Below, in pieces: positions 1 to 11,647 of a DNA stretch of 64,000 nucleotides. This DNA is from Luzula sylvatica (taxonomy: Eukaryota; Streptophyta; Magnoliopsida; Poales; Juncaceae). How positions within the stretch are numbered: position 1 is the stretch's first letter; each line of letters opens with the position of its first letter. The stretch is taken from contig OX326961.1 in the NCBI GenBank assembly GCA_946800325.1, positions 11,158,215-11,222,214 of the forward strand, read 5' to 3'. A program made the position numbers and the translations under genes. The notes under the pieces were generated by a model. It saw only the letters and a list, made by a program, of their open reading frames with translations. It made no database searches and was not told the DNA's origin.

Positions 1-60
1 CCGCTACATGGGCACACCAATGCACACTAACGAATAAATAAAACTACATCACAACAGAAC

Positions 61-2046
61 CCCCAAAAAAACAGCGCTATTTTATAATAAAATCCTTCTA
101 AAAATTGAAAATATTTATTTATCCATGAAAAATTGAACTTATTCTATATAGTCGTTAAAAAATCTAAAATGTTATTTCATCCCACCAAAAATTACAAAAT
201 ATAAATAATATACGACTTGTTAAGTTGGTGCTGAATTTCTTAAATTTACAATGATTTAATTTTGAAAATCTAGTTAAATTATTATAATGGTAAACATGGG
301 TTTTTAGGAGGTTAAATATTTTGAATTTTAGATTATAGTTAAATTATTATGATGTTTAACTCGAAGAGATTTGGATATAAATAAACTAATTACAAAGATA
401 ATTGACTTTCTTGGTATACAACTTTTTCATTATATAAATATTTTTCGAAATCTTTGAAATCATAAATCTTAAATCTTCGAAATTGTTCAGAAATCACAAA
501 TTCCCAAATTTAGAAATTCTAGTTTTCGAAATCAAAATTGTAAATCTTTGCAATCATAAATCTTAGTGTATCTTATATATCACGATATCGGAAGCAAAAA
601 TAATACACGTTTTCACAATTTAGCAATCTTTTCGGAAAAAAAATATATGTTTTAACGAAAATAACCGAAATAATTGTAATTTACGATTATAATATGAAAA
701 GGGTGAAAATAGCACTCACAGGAACGAACTCGACAAACAACCATATAAAACCCGCCAAATGCGATCTGAAATAAAGAACGAATATCAACCACAAAAGACA
801 CGAAATCGAAACTCGGACGAAATCTCACCAAGTCACTCGACAACTACCACAGCTTATTTTCCTTGTTTTCTTATTTTACATATTGTGATTTTTCATGAAA
901 TTCTCTAAATTTGAATTGCCTCCCTCAAGAGGAATTGTTTTTTTAGGTGGGGACTATACACACAAATCGCGTGATGTGTATATGGTGTATCTCTCCAGAC
1001 TCCACTGCCTATGGATAAATGAAGTGTGGGTCGTGCTCAATATCGGCCCAGTAAGGTGAATTGGTTTCTCTTAACATGAGCATAAAACGGATTTATTGTC
1101 AAATATAATCCTTAATGTTTGTATATTTGGAAAGTCTTGAAAATCTTTTATAAATGATATTATTAGACACTCCATAAAATGAGCATAAAACAGATTTATA
1201 ATTTTTGAAAATAAAACATGATAGATTATATATTCAAGAACTGTGAAATACTTATTTATGATTGACCTCATTCGAAAACTCAAATATAATATATTACGAA
1301 AGAATTTAACATTGAACATAAATTTTCAGTTTCGAAATTTTCAGAACGAATCTTCGCAAATGTCAAAACTTTATTTTTAAAATTTATTACAACAACTGAA
1401 CAAACACGACTAGATTCGATCGGAGAAGGGTAAAATCGGGGGTGCTTTCGTGTGGAAGTCGAGATGAAGAAACCCTAATCGGAACACAGTGCTATTTGGA
1501 TTTGGATAGTCCTTGCCTCTTCCACACCGATTTACTTCGCCATTTTTACGAAATACGCCATCTTATCAAAATATTTTACCATACACGCTTTCTCTAAGTT
1601 AATAATTAATCCGGGAAACGAAATCCTATTTTCGCATCATCAAAAGCGAGAACTGAAATCTTCTTTTTTGCAGCATCAAAACAGAGAACTAAATTCTGAG
1701 ATTATAAAGCTGATATGAGATCGAAATGAAACTATTTTTATTTAGTTTTTCCATGTTTCTACTTTCTACCATGTTTAATCTTACAAATATTTTTTGTAAC
1801 ACCTCTCGTAATCATTTCTTACTGGGAAGCAAAATTAGTTTTATCAGTAAACAAATTAATTCAAAAAAACAAAAATGATTTTTTATTATTCAATTAATAA
1901 TTATTTTGTACAAAAAAACTATTTTTTTTATGAACTGAATAAATTCAAATGATTAAAAACAAAACATATTTCTCAATTTGCTAACTACTCACCTATATCT
2001 TGAGTTTCATCAAAATCTCTCGCCAAGTAGAGTTGGCTTGGCGCGA
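61..2046. repeat. Diverged tandem duplication, copy 1
   Basis: Two blocks of this stretch (about 61-425 and 1404-2046) are clearly homologous, in the same order, to 3045-3405 and 3914-4910. Shared landmarks are the run TATACGACTTGTTA, the block GATTCGATCGGAGAAGGG, the block GAGATGAAGAAACCCTAAT, and a terminal hairpin CGCCAAG...CTTGGCG. No reading frame in it resembles a known protein. It could be two copies of an old transposon or a local segmental duplication. The middle part (426-1403) has no counterpart in copy 2. Confidence 0.7.
426..1403. other. No recognised feature
   Basis: AT-rich DNA between the two conserved blocks of duplication copy 1. The only open frames are short minus-strand ones (63 and 82 codons) without recognisable similarity. 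Nothing else is seen. Confidence 0.5.
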
Positions 2047-3044
2047 GCCAAACTATACCTGTTCGCTTAAGGATTAAATAATCCCTAGGCGGAGGTACTC
2101 GTCTGGTCACTCGAACCTGCTCAGATGTGGCCGTCTGAACTTCTTGGGATGGTGCTAATGGAGGAGAAGTGATGGTGGAAGGGGTGGTGGAGCAGATGGT
2201 TCAAGCATTGATGGAGGTGGTGGAGAGAATGGTGGAGAAAATAGATTCGATCCTCTTCAAAAACAAGTCGATGAGTGTTAAAAGAAAAATGATGAAGAAA
2301 AGAGTAAACTCAATGACGATAAGCAAAATCATTGAATTTGAAGGAAGAGAAGTTCGATTAGATCATCGAAGAAATGCGAAAGTTTAGAAGAAATGTGTGA
2401 TATTTGGAGAGGAGGGGTAGAGGTATATATAGCTCATTGCTGTGGTCCGTCAACATATCTGGAATTCTGGATGAATGGAAGAACAGCCAATATATCTATT
2501 TTCGTGGTAGTTATATTTAGTGCTAAATTTCAATGATTCTAAAATTAACTTTTAATTAAAATATTTCATTTCCAATTGGCATCCTATAATTGGTATGCAT
2601 GCACAAGAAAATATGCAAAAAAAAGCACTTCTAATAAATTTTAATGAGAAATTACATGCTATACTTTTATTTGATAATTTTGAAATACTCAGGATCATAA
2701 AATTTTCTTTGTACTAAAAGGAAAATAAGAGCGTATTAATTAAAATCAATCTTGTGAATTTTGATCATTGCAATATATACTGTATACAAGGGAATATATA
2801 TTTTTTGAGACCTTGGTGTAAATATACATACCCTGGAGCAAGATTTATATATTTCAAAATTATATGTATTCCGATCAATCTACAAAGTTATCCCTACTTA
2901 TTTTGAAAATTAAACCTTCTGATACTATACAAACAAATATCTTATTTATACTACTTGATTAATCAACTAAATACCAAAATTGTAAACTTATTCATCATAT
3001 TAGTACTTAGTTATGTATTAAACTCAACGCTTACGCACAAAAAA
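2047..3044. other. Spacer between duplicated units
   Basis: This separates the two tandem copies. At 2150-2400 there is a purine-rich GGTGGTGGAG stretch with a 72-codon plus-strand frame (2169-2387). Its methionine/glutamate/valine-rich composition looks like low-complexity translation rather than a known protein. The remainder is AT-rich and unassigned. Confidence 0.4.
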
Positions 3045-3564
3045 AGCCGACAAACAAAAATAGGATTTACATATTTATAATATAATCCTTCTAAAAACAA
3101 AAAATATTTTATTTATCCATGAAAACTTGAAATTATCCTATGTAGTTAAAATATCTAAAATGCTATAATCATCCTACCAAAAAATTACAAAATATAAATA
3201 ATATACGACTTGTTATGTTGGTGTTGAATTTATTAAATTTACAATGAATTAATTTTGTAAAACTAGTTATATTATTATAATGGTTAACATCGGATTTTTA
3301 AGAGAGTAAATATGATATTTTGAATTTTAGATATAGTTAAATTATTATGATGTTTAAGACGAACTGATTTGTATATAAATAAAGTAATTACAAATTTTAA
3401 TTGAGTTTAGTTTGATCCAATCGGTTGTTTCATTAAACTTCAAACAAGCATTACAAAGTTTTTACCATATAAACAAGATAATCAAGTAAGTTCTCACCCC
3501 TTTACTCTCCTTCTAACATTACAAAGTTACTCTCCTTCTAACCTAAGCTCTCACCCCTGTTCTC

Positions 3565-3725
3565 CCCTCCTCTTGTGTCGTTAGAGGTTCCGCCATTGGT
3601 GGGTCAGATTCTTGAATGGCCGAGATGATGAGCTGGGGCATTCTTCCCTTGCGTCGGACGATACGGTTGTTTCTTTCGATCCAGAGGGTCCATAAGGTGG
3701 CCACCCATTGTTGGTCCCACTTCTT
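3565..3725 (-). pseudogene. LINE reverse transcriptase C-terminal fragment
   Basis: Read on the minus strand, about 50 codons run KKWDQQWVATLWTLWIERNN followed by RIVRR. This matches the end of the zinc-binding (zf-RVT) region of plant L1-type LINE ORF2, compare RKWDTTWMAINWQIWKERNK in the longer LINE at 13 kb. The catalytic domain is missing, so this is a dead 3' scrap. Confidence 0.65.
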
Positions 3726-3978
3726 GTGTCTTGGACATTAATGATCATTCAAGAACACAACTTTTGTTGAATGTTCCATTTCATCATTCTTTTTGCAGAC
3801 ATAACCTCTATTATTACTATTAGTCATTCATTTCCACTCTTTCGTTTTTGTGGTTAGTGAATCCTTTTAATTATTACACAAATTACAGAGTAGTGAATCC
3901 TTGTTTATGATAACTCAACAAACACGACAAGATTCGATCGGAGAAGGGTAAAATCTGGGGTGCATTCGTGTGAAAGTC

Positions 3979-4326
3979 TGAAAGCAATGTTTAATTGAAT
4001 TTTATTGAATGTTTTTGTTGTGTTAATTACAGTGATTAGCTTCCTATTTATAGTGCTAATTTTCTAACGACTCAACACATCCTAGACTACATAGTACAGC
4101 CATCTCATGTTCACAACTAAACTAAACAACTACTTCACTAACTCATTACACAGAGTGGTTACAGTATTACATACTTATAACCAAACTAGTCACAGAGAAT
4201 CCTTCAGTTCGTTACTCCTCTTCAGATCGTTAGTCGATAGTCGTTAATCTTCTCCAGTTATGTATGATAGTCTCCAGTTGTCGCAATCACTGGAAATGTC
4301 CAGTGATTTCTCTAGAACTCGTAATA
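3979..4326 (-). mobile_element. Solo LTR, Ty1/copia-like, 348 bp
   Basis: The insertion is flanked by the 5-bp duplication AAGTC (3974-3978 and 4327-4331). Duplication copy 1 has the uninterrupted site GGAAGTCGAG near 1455. On the minus strand the repeat ends ATTGCTTTCA, a common copia LTR end, and begins TATTACGAG, consistent with a mutated TGTTACGAG start. A TATA motif (CTATAAATAGG on the minus strand) lies near 4046-4058. No internal region remains, so LTR-LTR recombination is the likely origin. Confidence 0.75.
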
Positions 4327-4912
4327 AAGTCGAGATGAAGAAACCCTAATTGGAGCACACTGATAATTGAAAAGTCTTCGCCTGTTCGGCACCGGTTTAC
4401 TTCGCCATTTTTACGAAATACACCTTCTTATCGAAATATTTCACCAAACACACTTACTCTAACTTACATAATTAATCCGGGAAATGCATTCCCATTTTCG
4501 CATCATCATATCCGAGAACCGAGTTTCCTTTTTTTGCAGCATCAAAACAGAGAATTAAATCCTGAGATTATAAACCTTATATGAGATCGAAATGAAACTA
4601 TTTTTATTTAGTTTTTTCATGTTTCTATCATGTTTAATCTTACAAATGCTTTTTTAACACATCTTATAATCATTTCTTGTTGGGAAGTAAAATTAGTTCT
4701 ATCAGTAAATTCAAAAAAATAAAAATGATTTTTTATTATTCAATTAATAATTATTTTATACAAATAAACTCAATTTTTTTTATTAACTGAATAAACTCAA
4801 ACTATTAGAAACAAAACATATTTCTCAATTCGTGAACTACTCTCCTATATCTCGAGTTCCTTCTCGTTTGACGTCCATCAAAATATCTCGCCAAGTAGAG
4901 TTGGCTTGGCGT

Positions 4913-5109
4913 GATAAAAATTACTTAATAACAAAATCAGTGGTTCTGCCGGTGACCAGAGACTCGGCCGAATCGATGCACGGTCCGATTTTGAAAACAT
5001 TGACCTAAACTACCCGAATATGCCTTTCATTCCATCGACTAGACTAACTTCTGTGGTGGTTAAAATAAGTTTACGAGAGAAGCAATTAATATTTATAACA
5101 GTTTATGAG
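4913..5109. other. Unassigned spacer
   Basis: Sequence between the tandem duplication and the DUF247 relic. It contains a short direct repeat (AGAGAAGCAATTAAT at about 5075 and 5107) and nothing else recognisable. Confidence 0.4.
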
Positions 5110-5541
5110 AGAAGCAATTAATGACCATGATAGTAAGGATTAGGTCCAATCATGAATTACAGAACTCCAGCGTCTTAGCGAACCTTTCCACGACTTGGCA
5201 CGGCACTGATAACATGTTTCAAAAATCTGATTGATGTTCTTAACATGACAGCTCATTTGAAAGTTCACACATTCTCCTAACTCCATGCTCTATAATTCCT
5301 TTACTAACTAGCAAGGAAACATCTTTGACATTATTGATCTGCTGAGATATGAAAGCAACATAAGAAGTAATATCATATCCTAATTGAGGGTTCGTTTGTT
5401 CCAATACAATTCATGAAAAGGGTAGTTGTGTTATCATCTCATCTTTCTCTATATTGATTTCTTTAGGATAATAACTTCGTGCAGGTTCGTATACTTCCCT
5501 CAGTGCCCCGATATAATCCTGAAGATTTTTCGAAGTGTCCG

Positions 5542-6199
5542 TGTTAGGGCGGCGACGATCCGGCACCGCCCGTGAATAAATTATTACCAATTGTTGGGGC
5601 GGCAACGATCCGGCACCGCCCCGCAAATAAAATAATAAATGAATTTTGCTCGTACAAACGGACCGTACTAACTATGTGAATTCAACCGAATTATCTCAAA
5701 ATAAAACCGTACCTTAACCGTATGCGGAAGCGTATGAAATCCGTCCGAATTGATGTCGCGTCATCATCGTCGTTGAATCCATGAAGCCTTAGTTGCAAGA
5801 ATGGAATTCCAAGTACTTTATGATGTCCAATTTAGAGTCCTTTTGTTTTTTTTCTTTCTCTAATTGATCTCTCTCTTTAATCTTAATGGGACATATTTAA
5901 GAATGGATTTTCATCATCATATGTACTTGGGACCAATTTGCTTTTATAGCCACAAGACATCTTTTCACAAAGACGTACCTTCTGGGCTCCCTATTGTGGA
6001 TTTTCTAATTCAGCCCATCATAGAAAATAGAAGCACCACCCACAATATTCTACACATCAAAAGCCCACAACATAATTGACACATATAATGCTTAATTTTA
6101 TAACTAAAATTGATCACTATATTAATAAACATTTAAATGACAATATTACAACACATAATATTTTACATATAAGTCCAATGTTGGAATAATGTTCCAACA
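5542..6199 (-). repeat. 3' LTR of the 5.5-9.2 kb element
   Basis: 658 bp, paired with 8566-9221. Its element-downstream end carries a 50-bp partial duplication: the GC-rich block GGCGGCGACGATCCGGCACC at 5547 recurs, slightly changed, at 5597. This follows an ACCAAT that equals part of the primer-binding-site junction. Confidence 0.9.
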
Positions 6200-6499
6200 A
6201 TCTCCCACTTGGACTATATGTAATTCCTTATAATTACATATTGAACATAAACCGAAATACGCGTACTTGTTTGTCATGAAACTTTATGTGTCCCTAACCA
6301 ATTCCGTCCATCAATAATATCAACGTAGGATCAAAGCGGCTTTCGTCACATTTAACGCAACTAAACCTTCAATGGTCACGTACACTAATATAATTGAATG
6401 ACATGAATCATGATGTGGATGTGTAGCATGGAAATTTCATGTAATGTGATCTTAACAATGCCTATTTCCAACTTGGTCTTCCTAAAAATAAATTTAGTG

Positions 6500-6660
6500 A
6501 GATCCTTAAAATCGTCTCCTTTAATAACTTAATGAGACAAACCGTCTCCTTTAATAACCTAATGAGACAAACCGTCTCCTTCAAAACTGCATTGAGACAA
6601 CCCGTCTCCTTTAATACCTTATGAGACAAACCGTCTCCTTTAAACTATATTGAGACGAAC
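6500..6660. repeat. Tandem repeat of about 33 bp with internal palindrome
   Basis: About five head-to-tail copies of a unit containing ATGAGACAAACCGTCTCC. GAGAC and GTCTC form a short inverted repeat in each unit. The array lies in the internal region of the LTR element near its 3' end. The related copy at 58.7 kb has only two to three diverged units, so the array expanded in this lineage or shrank in the other. Confidence 0.8.
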
Positions 6661-8551
6661 CTTATCTAAATCAGAGTACAGTGATAAATGTAACTTTAAT
6701 TCTGCAGAATAACCATAATAATGTATCATATGTCTATGACATATGTTTATATCACATGTCTATATCATAATAATTGTACAAATATTTACTCCCACTATAA
6801 CCGAATATCCTTAACCGAAATTACACCCATATAAGCAACGTCTTGCTTATATAACCTATTGGGTAATTATACCTTATTGGAGTTTGTACCAAAATATATG
6901 ATAGACAAATATTACTCTGAATTTCTTTACTTTCTCTCACGTAAGTAATGGTATATTTAATAATTAACAAAATTCATCTCAAAACCAAATAAGATGATTT
7001 TGTTATAAAACCAAAAATATATATATACCAATATCAATGTTCTTGAGATGTCTAAGTTTGTCTTTTCGGCTAAACAAAAAAGTTGTAGCCGTATTTTCCC
7101 CCGCAAACAAGACATCTTTAAAGAATCATAAATTGCAAAATGCAAGACCCGAATTAATGTTAAAAAAATAACTATAATCAAGCATTGTATTGCTCACCAA
7201 AATAACTGAATAATAATAATAAATTTAATTAAAGGTTATCCCCATCATCAAGATATCCCTTTTCCGTTAATATTTTGACTTTGGCCAATCATATTAACTT
7301 CTTATTAATATCTTGGTGTAGTAATCAAGAATAGATAATAAATTAACGTGTCAATAAATTAACCTTCCTTTGGGCCGATTAAATAAATCACACGTAAAAC
7401 CGAATAATTATCACACACTTATTACCACAGATGCATATGAAATTATATTAAATATTGCCTTCCTTTGGGCCGGTCAATATTTAAATAATATCATACACAT
7501 ATCCTTTTATATTTTAAAATATAATTAATTTCAACAAGAGAGGTCACTTTGGCGACATGTTGCTGACCTTAATTAATCTTAAAACACATACCTTAAACCT
7601 TTTAATTGAGTTTAAAATTATACCTTAAAACCTTATTGCAAATTTTAATTTGTCAAGAATTTATTCGTAAATAAATATTTTTATATCCGATTTTATATAC
7701 GAATTCTTGTTGCAATATTTGCGTACATAACCTTATGAAAAAATCGAATATATATTCAACAATATTTATTCCATTATTTCAAATACCAAAAAAATCTTAA
7801 AATCCCCCTTTATTCATTTTGTTTTATTTTTAAGGCCCAACAGCCCAAACTAAAAAATAAAATGAAATTTTCTGTAAATCGGAATATGAATTCCAGTTTC
7901 CAATTCCTTATTTTTAAATTTCAGATTTTAAATAACTTGGAAAACTCGGAAAGTGAATCCAGAATTTAAATCTCAGTTTTACAATTCCCGAATTTATGAA
8001 TTCCGGATTTTGAATACCTTTGAGAAAACCGGAATAATAAATCCAAAATCTGTTTCCCAGTTTTTCTTTTCCTAATTTTCAAAATCCAAACTTTAAAATC
8101 CAGAATTTGATATCCTGATTTTATATTTAGTATTTATAATTCCGGATTTTTTATAAACTTAAAAAACCAGACTTTTAAATCCTAATTTCAATTAGCATAA
8201 AAAGTCGGGACTCCAAATCCCGTCTCTTCCAAAGAGTCACGACCAGATCATCAGAAGCCATTCATGGCGTTTTCCTTACGTCTGATAATAACATTTTTTT
8301 GTCGAAATCTCGTCTTTCATCTGAAAATCAAATTAAAAGCACCGTTCCACTCGAAATCGAGTGGTGAATGTGAGGGAAAGTATAACTTTCGAAATAACTT
8401 TTCTTTCTCTCAAAATCAAATGACTCGTTTCTGACCCGTTTCGAAAAAAATCGAAATTACCCAAAATTAACAGAAATTAGACGAGAGAAATCGTGCTAAA
8501 CACTATATACTTCGTTTCTCTTCCATTTAAACCGTGATTCACCATAGTTTC

Positions 8552-8563
8552 GCTCTGATACCA
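8552..8563 (-). promoter_or_regulatory. Primer-binding site (initiator Met tRNA type)
   Basis: TGGTATCAGAGC on the minus strand, two bases inside the 5' LTR. This is the canonical site complementary to the 3' end of plant initiator methionine tRNA used by many Ty1/copia elements. Confidence 0.9.
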
Positions 8564-8565
8564 AT

Positions 8566-9221
8566 TGTTAGGGCGGCGACGATCCGGCACCGCCCGTGAA
8601 TAAATTATTACCAATTGTTGGGGCGGCAACGATCCGGCACCGCCCCGCAAATAAAATAATAAATGAATTTTGCTCGTACAAACGGACCGTACTAACTATG
8701 TGAATTCAACCGAATTATCTCAAAATAAAACTGTACCTTAACCGTATGCGGAAGCGTATGAAATCCGTCCGAATTGATGTCGCGTCATCATCGTCGTTGA
8801 ATCCATGAAGCCTTAGTTGCAAGAATGGAATTCCAAGTACTTTATGATGTCCAATTTAGAGTCCTTTTGTTTTTTTTTTCTCTAATTGATCTCTCTCTTT
8901 AATCTTAATGGGACAGATTTAAGAATGGATTTTCATCATCATATGTACTTGAGACCAATTTGCTTTTATAGCCACAAGACATCTTTTCACAAAGACGTAC
9001 CTTTTGGGCTCGCTAATGTGGATTTTCTAATTCAGCCCATCATAGAAAATAGAAGCACCACCCACAATATTCTACACATCAAAAGCCCACAACATAATTG
9101 ACACATATAATGCTTAATTTTATAACTAAAATTGATCACTATATTAATAAACATTTAAATGACAATATTACAACACATAATATTTTACATATAAGTCCAA
9201 TGTTGGAATAATGTTCCAACA
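8566..9221 (-). repeat. 5' LTR of the 5.5-9.2 kb element
   Basis: 656 bp, nearly identical to 5542-6199, including the same 50-bp end duplication (8566-8615). The duplication was therefore present before insertion and was copied into both LTRs. Confidence 0.9.
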
Positions 9222-9459
9222 GTCCGTTCTTAACATATAGTCTAAAGAATATTATTGATAGAACAGCAGGTTCATAATCATTCTTGAATATCTCTTTGAT
9301 GTGCAATTGTACATTGCAAACTGTGTGTGGGGCTGGGCATTCGCTCTTGTCACCGGTACTGTACGGAGCCAAATGTTGACAATGAAGATTGTTTTTCGAG
9401 ATATTTTCTAATAACTCTGCATCAATTACCATAACCGAATTGTTTTTATGCCCTATCAT

Positions 9460-9678
9460 AATTGAAGTTTATTTTCGTTTTACTTTTTATTTTTGTAAGA
9501 GGAGATTTTTTGGACCGAGAGAAGGTTTTTTTTAGAAAATATTTTAATTGACAACAAATGATATGATACCCAGTTCTTTGATTGCATTGTGACTAATTTT
9601 GGAACATCCAGATATACGTTCGTTAAAAGTCGAATAAATTTAGTTATTTTATTTAAAGATCTCAGAATTTAAATTAAA
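9460..9678. other. Unassigned AT-rich spacer
   Basis: This lies upstream of the DUF247 relic's ATG and downstream of the old LINE's 3' tail. No feature is recognised. Confidence 0.4.
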
Positions 9679-10084
9679 TTTTTTTTTAAGCAGGCTAGCA
9701 AAGCTGGACCTAATTAAGTTGTATATATAAAGAAAAATGTGTACATGAAAATTTACAAGATTGAAAAAAGAAGTATTTGTTTGGCTAAATAGTTACAGGT
9801 GCGCCCCGCCCCCTATCTCTAATTTTTACACTCTCCCCAAGTCTTTGAGTGCTCGATTGGCTATAAGTAGGGGCATTTGGGTTTTCTCTCGAAAGATTCG
9901 TCTATTTCACTCCTTCCATGATTCGTCTATTTTCTTTTGTTAATTGCTGTAAATTGGTCCTCAAAACCTCCATTATGAACCTTTGACCATTATAGACCCA
10001 CAATACTTGGAGGCTCCGCTCAACAAGTCGCCACGTTGCTTAAGTATATGGACATAGGAGAAGCAAATGATCTCTCGTTTCGGT

Positions 10085-10645
10085 CAAGGTTCTAAAAATC
10101 GGCCTAGGCGGCCGCCTAGGCGCTAGGCGCCGACCAAACGCCTAGGTTTAGCCTTATCATTTATGTTTAGGCGGAATTCAGCCTAGGCGCCGAATAATTC
10201 CGCCTAGGCCCAGCCCACTTAATGTTTTTTTTCTATTTTTAGTAACTTTATTTTGTGGTTTATTTGGATTTGTGTCAAATTCTATGTTGCGCGGATACTC
10301 CGAAAAATCAAAATCTATCCGTATCCGATACGCGTATCGTATCCTAAATCATATGTTAAATTGCCGTATCGCCGTATCGGCGTATCCGAACAACATAGGT
10401 GTTAATGTTATGTTGTAGATTTCATGTTATGATTTGTTTGGACGTTGTCTTAAATAAAATCCATATACACTATTTTTAATATAAAAAGTTGTAGCACAAA
10501 TTATAATATATAAAAATTAAAAAATATGACAAAAACTATGTAAAATTACAAATCCGCCTAGATCCGATTAATCCCCGATTAATCCCTCTAGGTGCTAGAC
10601 GGTGTCCGTCCGCCCGACTAGCGCCTAGCGATTTTTGTAACATTG
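10085..10645. mobile_element. hAT-type MITE with CCTAGGCG palindromes
   Basis: The termini CAAGGTTCTAAAAATCG and (reverse complement of the right end) CAATGTTACAAAAATCG match at most positions. The flanks GTTTCGGT and TTTCCGGT resemble an imperfect 8-bp target duplication. Both subterminal regions hold repeated CCTAGGCG/CGCCTAGG motifs, including CCTAGGCGGCCGCCTAGGCG near 10103. There is no coding capacity. It interrupts the old LINE, whose zf-RVT coding resumes on both sides. Confidence 0.75.
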
Positions 10646-10939
10646 TTTCCGGTTGACCACTGCAAAAAACACAATGCGGTGTATGGGGCCAACCTTTAAC
10701 CATAAGTACATCGGCCGTGTTAATTCAATTATGGCATGCGAGTCAATGGAAGAATCGTACCTTAAGCGGGGCTTTGGTCCCCCAAATTTCTTTTGGCCAT
10801 GCATTTAATATCCCGGATTTGTTTGAAACAATAGGCCGAATTAGAAGCAAACTCTTTTGAGTTGGTTCAACGCCATGTGATTGTTTTCTAGCGCGCCAAA
10901 AGACGTGGAAGCTCTATATATGGGCATGAGAATTTGTAG

Positions 10940-11647
10940 CAATGTTGTAAAAAATACCGAAAAACGGTGATACGGTAGAAGACCGTACCGTTTCAAAAAA
11001 TGGTCAAACGTGTTTGACCGTTTTTTTTTACCGAAAAATATTTTTAATCCGTTTTATATACCGATTTTTTCTTATTATTATTTTGGGCCCGAATTTTTTA
11101 ACTTTTTTGGCCAGTTATGTTTCTCGGCACGTGACTTTTTTTCATTGAGTCTCGGATTTACTTCTTCTTCATCTTCACGATAATGCATGGGATGCTCTAT
11201 TCTTTCGTTCTTCTTCTGATTGACTAAATGATGACGACGTCTCAGTTTAATTTGCGACAATAACTGCACTTTTTTTCACAACAAGGATTAATCTTTTCTC
11301 CATGAATTGTGATTGTGAGTGTTAATTTGATTCAATTTGTGAGTCAAATGGTTGTGTGTTATGATTGATTATGTTGATCTGATTATGTGTTAGGATTTGA
11401 TTATTCTTTATTTTTTATGTGATTATTATTTTGTTTTTGGACTTTTTTGTATGAGAATTAAACAAGTATATTTAAATTGTGAGTGTTAATTGGATTTAAT
11501 TTTTCGTCTTTAAATTTTAATTATAATTGATATAAAATATTACCGATTTAAATGACCATGTTTTTTACCATTTTTTAACCGTTTTACGGTAAAACACTAA
11601 AACAGTGACCGACCGTACCGTACCGTTTCCCGTCAACTACAACATTG
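10940..11647. mobile_element. hAT-type MITE with ACCGT subterminal repeats
   Basis: A perfect 10-bp terminal inverted repeat CAATGTTGTA...TACAACATTG is flanked by ATTTGTAG (10932-10939) and CTTTGTAG (11648-11655), an 8-bp duplication with one mismatch. Both ends carry runs of ACCGT/ACGGT motifs. The interior is AT-rich with no convincing gene (a 63-codon minus frame at 11078-11269 is lysine/arginine-rich and unrecognised). Confidence 0.8.

Larger units (their letters stand above)
3045..4912. repeat. Diverged tandem duplication, copy 2
   Basis: Counterpart of 61-2046, including the same 3' hairpin. It carries two later additions absent from copy 1: a LINE 3' scrap around 3565-3725 and a solo LTR at 3979-4326. 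Copy 1 therefore serves as the empty site for the solo LTR insertion. Confidence 0.7.
6200..8565 (-). other. Non-coding internal region of the LTR element
   Basis: 2366 bp, AT-rich. Around 7860-8200 it is dominated by short degenerate repeats containing GAATTCCGGATTTT-like motifs, also seen at 57.2 and 59.7 kb. No gag, protease, integrase, reverse transcriptase or RNase H motif was found in any frame. Confidence 0.75.
5542..9221 (-). mobile_element. Complete non-autonomous LTR retrotransposon (copia-type primer site)
   Basis: Two near-identical LTRs (5542-6199 and 8566-9221) flank a 2.37 kb internal region. The target duplication GTCCG is perfect at 5537-5541 and 9222-9226. On the minus strand the LTR runs TGTTGGAAC...CCTAACA. 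The primer-binding site TGGTATCAGAGC lies 2 bp inside the 5' LTR (8552-8563), and the polypurine tract CCAAGTGGGAGAT abuts the 3' LTR (6200-6212). No internal frame exceeds about 75 codons and no gag or pol motif is visible, so proteins must come from a related autonomous element. Few LTR differences were seen by eye (for example ACATATTTAAG versus ACAGATTTAAG), suggesting recent insertion. Confidence 0.93.
5110..9459 (-). pseudogene. DUF247 (UPF0481) family gene, broken and split by a retrotransposon
   Basis: The minus strand holds two coding-like pieces. The upstream piece (9459 to about 9226) starts with ATG and includes VCNVQLHIKEIFKNDYEPAV, like the N-terminal C.VP..IR.....AY.P.VVSIGP stretch of DUF247 proteins. 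The downstream piece (about 5541-5110) includes LQDYIGALREVYEPARSYY, then SYVAFISQQINNVKDVSLLV followed by SKGIIEHGV. These match the family's central ARSYY segment and C-terminal SY..F...LIN...DV.LLV.KGII segment. Stops and frameshifts separate the pieces, and residues expected after VLSI are missing. A complete LTR element (5542-9221) lies exactly between them with a GTCCG target duplication. DUF247 proteins are plant proteins usually ending in a membrane anchor; most have no assigned function. Assignment is by motif recognition. Confidence 0.65.

Noticed and set aside
2169..2387. 72-codon methionine-rich ORF
   Set aside because: It derives from a GGTGGTGGAG-type purine-rich tract; no domain, and no duplicated counterpart in the tandem copy.
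5864..6079. 71-codon ORF MISLFNLNGTYLRMDFHHHM, repeated at 8886 and 57940
   Set aside because: It lies inside the LTR of a non-coding retroelement, opposite to its transcription, and repeats only because the LTR does. No family is recognised.
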